Positions 6,755 through 9,397 of a stretch of DNA of 9,397 nt are shown here, one piece after another. A program made the position numbers and the translations under genes. Below the pieces are notes generated by a model, which did not search any database, was not told the origin of the DNA, and saw only the letters and a list, made by a program, of their open reading frames with translations. The stretch is from Bacillota bacterium (GTDB lineage Bacteria > Bacillota > Clostridia > Christensenellales > Aristaeellaceae): NCBI GenBank assembly GCA_023416655.1, contig JAEZHK010000068.1:1-9397 (forward strand), read 5' to 3'. The number at the start of each line of letters is the position of its first letter. Positions within the stretch are counted from its first letter, which is position 1.

Positions 6755-6891
6755 GAAAGAGGAAGACTGCGTGAGCCATGAAATTCTGCGGAATTTCCGG
6801 GCGGCTCACTGACATGCGGTATTGTTTCCTCCACCAGTGTTCGCACTGGCTTCGGAAACCGATTCCCGGCGCGCGGGTCGCCGGGAACGAT
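6722..6891. repeat. Four-hairpin intergenic repeat, copy B
   Basis: A 170-base copy of the module at 5295-5463, in the same orientation. H1 (6722-6754) is fully paired apart from one internal mismatch. H2 (6771-6809) has GAAATTC/GAATTTC inside a perfect GTGAGCC/GGCTCAC outer stem. H3 (6824-6859) has a CCAGTG/CACTGG inner stem with a TTCG loop, a 4x4 internal loop and a GTTTCC/GGAAAC outer stem. H4 (6863-6887) is TTCCCGGCG/CGCCGGGAA. Two pairs differ from copy A on both sides while pairing is kept: A5401-T5426 became C6829-G6854, and T5437-A5457 became C6865-G6885. Confidence 0.85.
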
Positions 6892-6922
6892 GAGAGCCTT
6901 TACGAGGTTAATCGACAGTCTG

Positions 6923-6940
6923 GCGCGGCTAAGAGCGCGC
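6923..6940. repeat. Small hairpin after the Big2/CapA stop codon
   Basis: GCGCG(G)CT pairs with AGCGCGC around an AAG loop, with one bulged G. It sits 8 bases downstream of the minus-strand stop at 6948. No T-run follows, so it is not a terminator by itself; it could protect the 3' end of the message. Confidence 0.4.
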
Positions 6941-6947
6941 AACGGAG

Positions 6948-9011
6948 TCAGAACGGGTTCTTGGAGGGGGAGTATTTCTCAATCTTGTTCCGGATTCTGG
7001 TTCTGTCGTCGCCGGTAGCAAAGACCGGCTGCGCGTCGTTGTAGCTGTTCTTGCCGTTGACGGTCATTAATACGGGCACGATTTCAAACCCATTGTTGGA
7101 AACGGAGGTGCCGGTCACAGAGAAGGTGTGCTGGTAGATGAAGGTGTCCACGTCGTCCGGACGCTCGACGGCGGAGACGATGGTGCCAAGGCCGTAGACG
7201 ATATGCTTGCCCTTGTACAGCTCGATGCCGCTGACCAGGTGGGAGTGATGGCCTACCACCAGGTCCGCGCCCCCGTCGACCGCCGCGCGGCCGTAGGCGA
7301 TCTGCTGGCCGGTCGGGCTGTAGCGGTGTTCAAGCCCCCAATGGAACGACGCGATCACGACGTCACAGCGGGATTGGACGGCCCGGACGGTAGACTTCAC
7401 CTGGGCGGTGGAGATGTTCTCCGGCCTGAAGCCCACGAAGCCGATCTTGACGCCGTTTGCTGTTTTGTAAAAGACCTTGCCCAGGCCGAAGGAGCCGACG
7501 TTCCAGCCTGAAACCGCGGACCGGGTGCTGGAATAGCCCCTGCTGCCGTAGTCCATGATGTGGTTGTTGTCCAGGTCCACCGCGTCGATGATCGGTCTGT
7601 TGCCATCCACGAGCGCCTTCGCGTAGGCCGTCTTGCCCCGGAAGATGTAGCTGCGGGAGCCCTGCATTTTATAGCTCGTGTCGATCAGCGGGATCTCGAG
7701 GTTCGCGAACACGACGCCCCTCAGCTCGCTCTTGATCTTCGCGAAGAAGTAGCTTGAGCCGTAATTGTTCCAGAGATTGTCAAACCGTGTGAAGGAATCC
7801 TTGCGCGGGTCGCCACCCAGCATCACGTCGCCGATGGCGGAGACGGTCACGGTGACGGGGTTCTCATAATCCAGCACCCGCACGGTGAGCGTGCGGTTGA
7901 CGCGGCCTTTGTCCGCCTTGACGTAGATTTTGGCGTAGCCGCGGCCCGCGCCCGTCACGATCCACTTGCCATCCGTCAGCGCCACCGTCGCCACTTTCTC
8001 ATCGCTTGAGGTGACGTCGACGTCCGGGTAGGACACGTAGGTGGGCGAGCGCTTAAGCTTGATCTCGTAGGTCTTGCCCTTCTCTACGGTCTTGCTGGAG
8101 GGGGTGACCGACAGGCTGGAATAGCGCACCAGCTTGACCGTCATCGCGCAAAGCGCCGCACGCCCGTTCGCGGTCTTTGCCCGGAAGATCGCCGTGCCGC
8201 TTTTCCGGCCCGTGAAATCCGCGGTGCCGTCACCGTTGTCCTTAATTTCGACGACGTTATCGTTTTTCACCGGTTCCCAGGTGACGGTCTTGTCGAAGGC
8301 GTTCGTGGGGTAGACCACCGCGGTCAGCGTGCGGGTGGCGTAGAGCGGCACCACCGCGCTGGTGGGGACGCGCACGTACTTTTCCGGGATCTTCGTCACC
8401 GTGATTTGACAGGCGGCGGACTTTCCGGCTTTTGCAAGGGTGGCGGTGACGGTGCAGGTCTTTTCCTCGCTGCCGTCGGATTTGGCGGTGACAAGGCATG
8501 TGAGGCCGTCCGGCGACGGCTCGATGGAGATGATCGCGCTCTCCGCGTCGTCGGTTGTCCATACGATCGAATCCGAGTGGTATGTGGGCGTGGTCGTCGC
8601 CCTCAAGACATAGGTCGAATAGCTCCCGCTGGGGTTCAGCGTGACGGACTTAGCATTCAGTTTGATGGAGGAGGCCTTCGGCGCGGTGACTGTGATGATC
8701 CGGCTAACGGACTTGCCGCCTGCGCGGGCGGTGATGGTGGTGCGGCCCGTCGCCTTGCCGGTGATGACGCAGGTATCGTCATCCAGCTTTCGGACGGTGG
8801 CGTACTGCGGGCGGCTGCTCGTCCATTGAATGGCCGCGCCTGTATCGGTCGGGGTCAAAACGGCGTCCAGTTGGAGTTCCGCGCCCACGTCCACGGTGCT
8901 CGTCTCGGGGGAGAGCACAATGCTTTCCACCACGGGAGCCGCCTGCGCGCCGATCGCCGTGAACACGAAAATGAGCGCCGCAGCGCAGGTTATGGCCAGC
9001 CGTCTATTCAT
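6948..9011 (-). CDS. Secreted Big2-domain protein with C-terminal CapA-type metallophosphatase
   Basis: The 687-residue product starts with a signal peptide (NRR, a hydrophobic core, then AQA at about 22-24). Four Big2/Ig-like domains follow at roughly 27-110, 111-207, 208-292 and 293-380, with the family's L-P..V.-WTSS-A.V pattern most visible in the first. The C-terminus (~386-650) is a CapA-type metallophosphatase: GDVM (D395), FANLEIPL (N437, E439), DNNH (N483, H484), SFHWGLEH (H557, E560) and GHHSH (587-591). CapA/PgsA proteins take part in poly-gamma-glutamate production or release. No pgsB/capB or pgsC partners lie nearby, so that role is not supported here; a stand-alone cell-surface hydrolase bound through its Big2 domains is an inference. 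The usual LGNF closing motif reads LGTIV. GGAG lies 6-7 bases before ATG 9011. No sortase signal is present. Confidence 0.93.
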   Translation of the reverse strand: MNRRLAITCAAALIFVFTAIGAQAAPVVESIVLSPETSTVDVGAELQLDAVLTPTDTGAAIQWTSSRPQYATVRKLDDDTCVITGKATGRTTITARAGGKSVSRIITVTAPKASSIKLNAKSVTLNPSGSYSTYVLRATTTPTYHSDSIVWTTDDAESAIISIEPSPDGLTCLVTAKSDGSEEKTCTVTATLAKAGKSAACQITVTKIPEKYVRVPTSAVVPLYATRTLTAVVYPTNAFDKTVTWEPVKNDNVVEIKDNGDGTADFTGRKSGTAIFRAKTANGRAALCAMTVKLVRYSSLSVTPSSKTVEKGKTYEIKLKRSPTYVSYPDVDVTSSDEKVATVALTDGKWIVTGAGRGYAKIYVKADKGRVNRTLTVRVLDYENPVTVTVSAIGDVMLGGDPRKDSFTRFDNLWNNYGSSYFFAKIKSELRGVVFANLEIPLIDTSYKMQGSRSYIFRGKTAYAKALVDGNRPIIDAVDLDNNHIMDYGSRGYSSTRSAVSGWNVGSFGLGKVFYKTANGVKIGFVGFRPENISTAQVKSTVRAVQSRCDVVIASFHWGLEHRYSPTGQQIAYGRAAVDGGADLVVGHHSHLVSGIELYKGKHIVYGLGTIVSAVERPDDVDTFIYQHTFSVTGTSVSNNGFEIVPVLMTVNGKNSYNDAQPVFATGDDRTRIRNKIEKYSPSKNPF

Positions 9012-9045
9012 GAATTTCTCCGTCGTTGGCTTATATTCCCTCTAC

Positions 9046-9074
9046 ATTATATCTATATTAAGCCGGACTGTCAA
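9046..9074 (-). promoter_or_regulatory. Consensus sigma-A promoter of the Big2/CapA gene
   Basis: On the minus strand, TTGACA (9074-9069) and TATAAT (9051-9046) are separated by exactly 17 bases, matching the vegetative consensus at all twelve positions. The predicted start near 9039 gives a short leader of about 28 bases that contains the GGAG ribosome site. The spacer and flanks are AT-rich. No operator-like inverted repeat overlaps it, which suggests strong, largely constitutive expression. Confidence 0.88.
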
Positions 9075-9196
9075 ATATTCGGCTGTCTTTTTACATTCAT
9101 GTCGTATTGGTTGCGGGAAATCATCCCCAAGCCGCGCGCTGACCGGTTTCCATCATGTGTCATTCGTGAAGACATGACCACTCATTCGTGCAGTAG

Positions 9197-9230
9197 AAAA
9201 AAAGGATGCTCTCACTAAAGAGGGCACCCT
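9197..9230 (-). terminator. Rho-independent terminator of a gene beyond the right edge
   Basis: On the minus strand, AGGGTGCCCTC pairs with GAGAGCATCCT around a TTTAGT loop, with one mismatch and one G-T wobble. A TTTTTTT run (9203-9197) follows. It ends a minus-strand transcript entering from the right, about 120 bases before the Big2/CapA promoter. The stretch between it and that promoter (9075-9196) shows nothing else I can identify. Confidence 0.85.
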
Positions 9231-9285
9231 GTGGGCCTTATACCAATTCCAAACATAAATGCGTCGTTGAGGCGGATCTTTTCGC

Positions 9286-9363
9286 CCCTGCAAGGGTTGG
9301 TTTCCCTGCGGGAAACCAAGTCGCTTCGCGACCGCACGATTCAAATGGAATTTGAATCGTGCG
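9286..9363. repeat. Cluster of consecutive hairpins at the right edge
   Basis: Four hairpins occur nearly end to end: CCCT/AGGG (9286-9296), TTGGTTTCCC/GGGAAACCAA (9297-9319, 10 bp, TGC loop), GTCGC/GCGAC (9320-9332, TTC loop), and a perfect 14-bp stem with arms 9333-9346 and 9350-9363 around a GGA loop. The cluster lies upstream of the terminator at 9197-9230 on the minus strand, so it would be in the 3' UTR of a gene outside the window. All three minus-strand frames across it lack convincing protein. The remaining 9364-9397 shows no feature I can name. Confidence 0.7.
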
Positions 9364-9397
9364 CCGCTGTGTCGCTCTCCGCTTGAAATAGCGCTGC

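Noticed and set aside
6748..6942. Minus-strand 64-residue open frame across repeat copy B
   Set aside because: It has the same repeat-derived reading frame, no ribosome site, and the conservation follows hairpin pairing rather than codons.
9153..9344. Minus-strand 63-residue open frame at the right edge
   Set aside because: It runs straight through the terminator at 9197-9230 and several perfect hairpins; the composition shows no domain and no ribosome site was seen.

Overview
The window looks like chromosome of a GC-rich Gram-positive anaerobe of the Bacillota/Clostridia type. The reasons are an AddA-type (not RecB-type) helicase-nuclease, strong GGAG-type ribosome sites, consensus sigma-A promoters with short leaders, a secreted Big2/CapA protein, and intergenic spaces packed with hairpin repeats. 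Nothing in the sequence fixes the genus, and there is no phage, plasmid, transposase, tRNA, rRNA or CRISPR signature.

Layout, left to right. (1) A 5'-truncated plus-strand gene (3-1115) encodes the end of a surface or secreted protein. It has a long Pro-Thr stalk, two nearly identical beta-sandwich repeats and a fibronectin-III-like C-terminal domain, and it ends at a hairpin terminator (1149-1180). (2) A convergent minus-strand block holds a LigT-like 2H phosphoesterase gene (1287-1817) directly downstream of a complete addA (1891-5247). The spacer is 73 bases with no terminator, so the two are probably co-transcribed. (3) A 356-base intergenic region follows, with a four-hairpin repeat (copy A) and a separate GC-rich palindromic repeat. 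(4) A PfkB/ribokinase-family sugar kinase (5604-6620, minus) has its own promoter. (5) A second copy of the four-hairpin repeat (copy B) lies in the next gap, where its last hairpin forms a terminator. (6) A large secreted protein (6948-9011, minus) carries four Big2-like domains followed by a CapA metallophosphatase domain, under a perfect-consensus promoter. (7) The right edge holds a terminator for a minus-strand gene beyond the window and a cluster of perfect hairpins.

The genes do not form one pathway. AddA serves double-strand break repair and degradation of foreign DNA. The LigT-like protein may act on RNA or on 2',3'-cyclic or linear phosphate ends. The kinase belongs to sugar or nucleoside metabolism. 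The two outer proteins act at the cell surface. The most unusual signal is not protein-coding: a 169-170 base module of four consecutive hairpins occurs twice within 1.6 kb. The copies differ at roughly 19 positions, yet two stem base pairs have changed on both sides so that pairing is kept, which suggests selection on structure.
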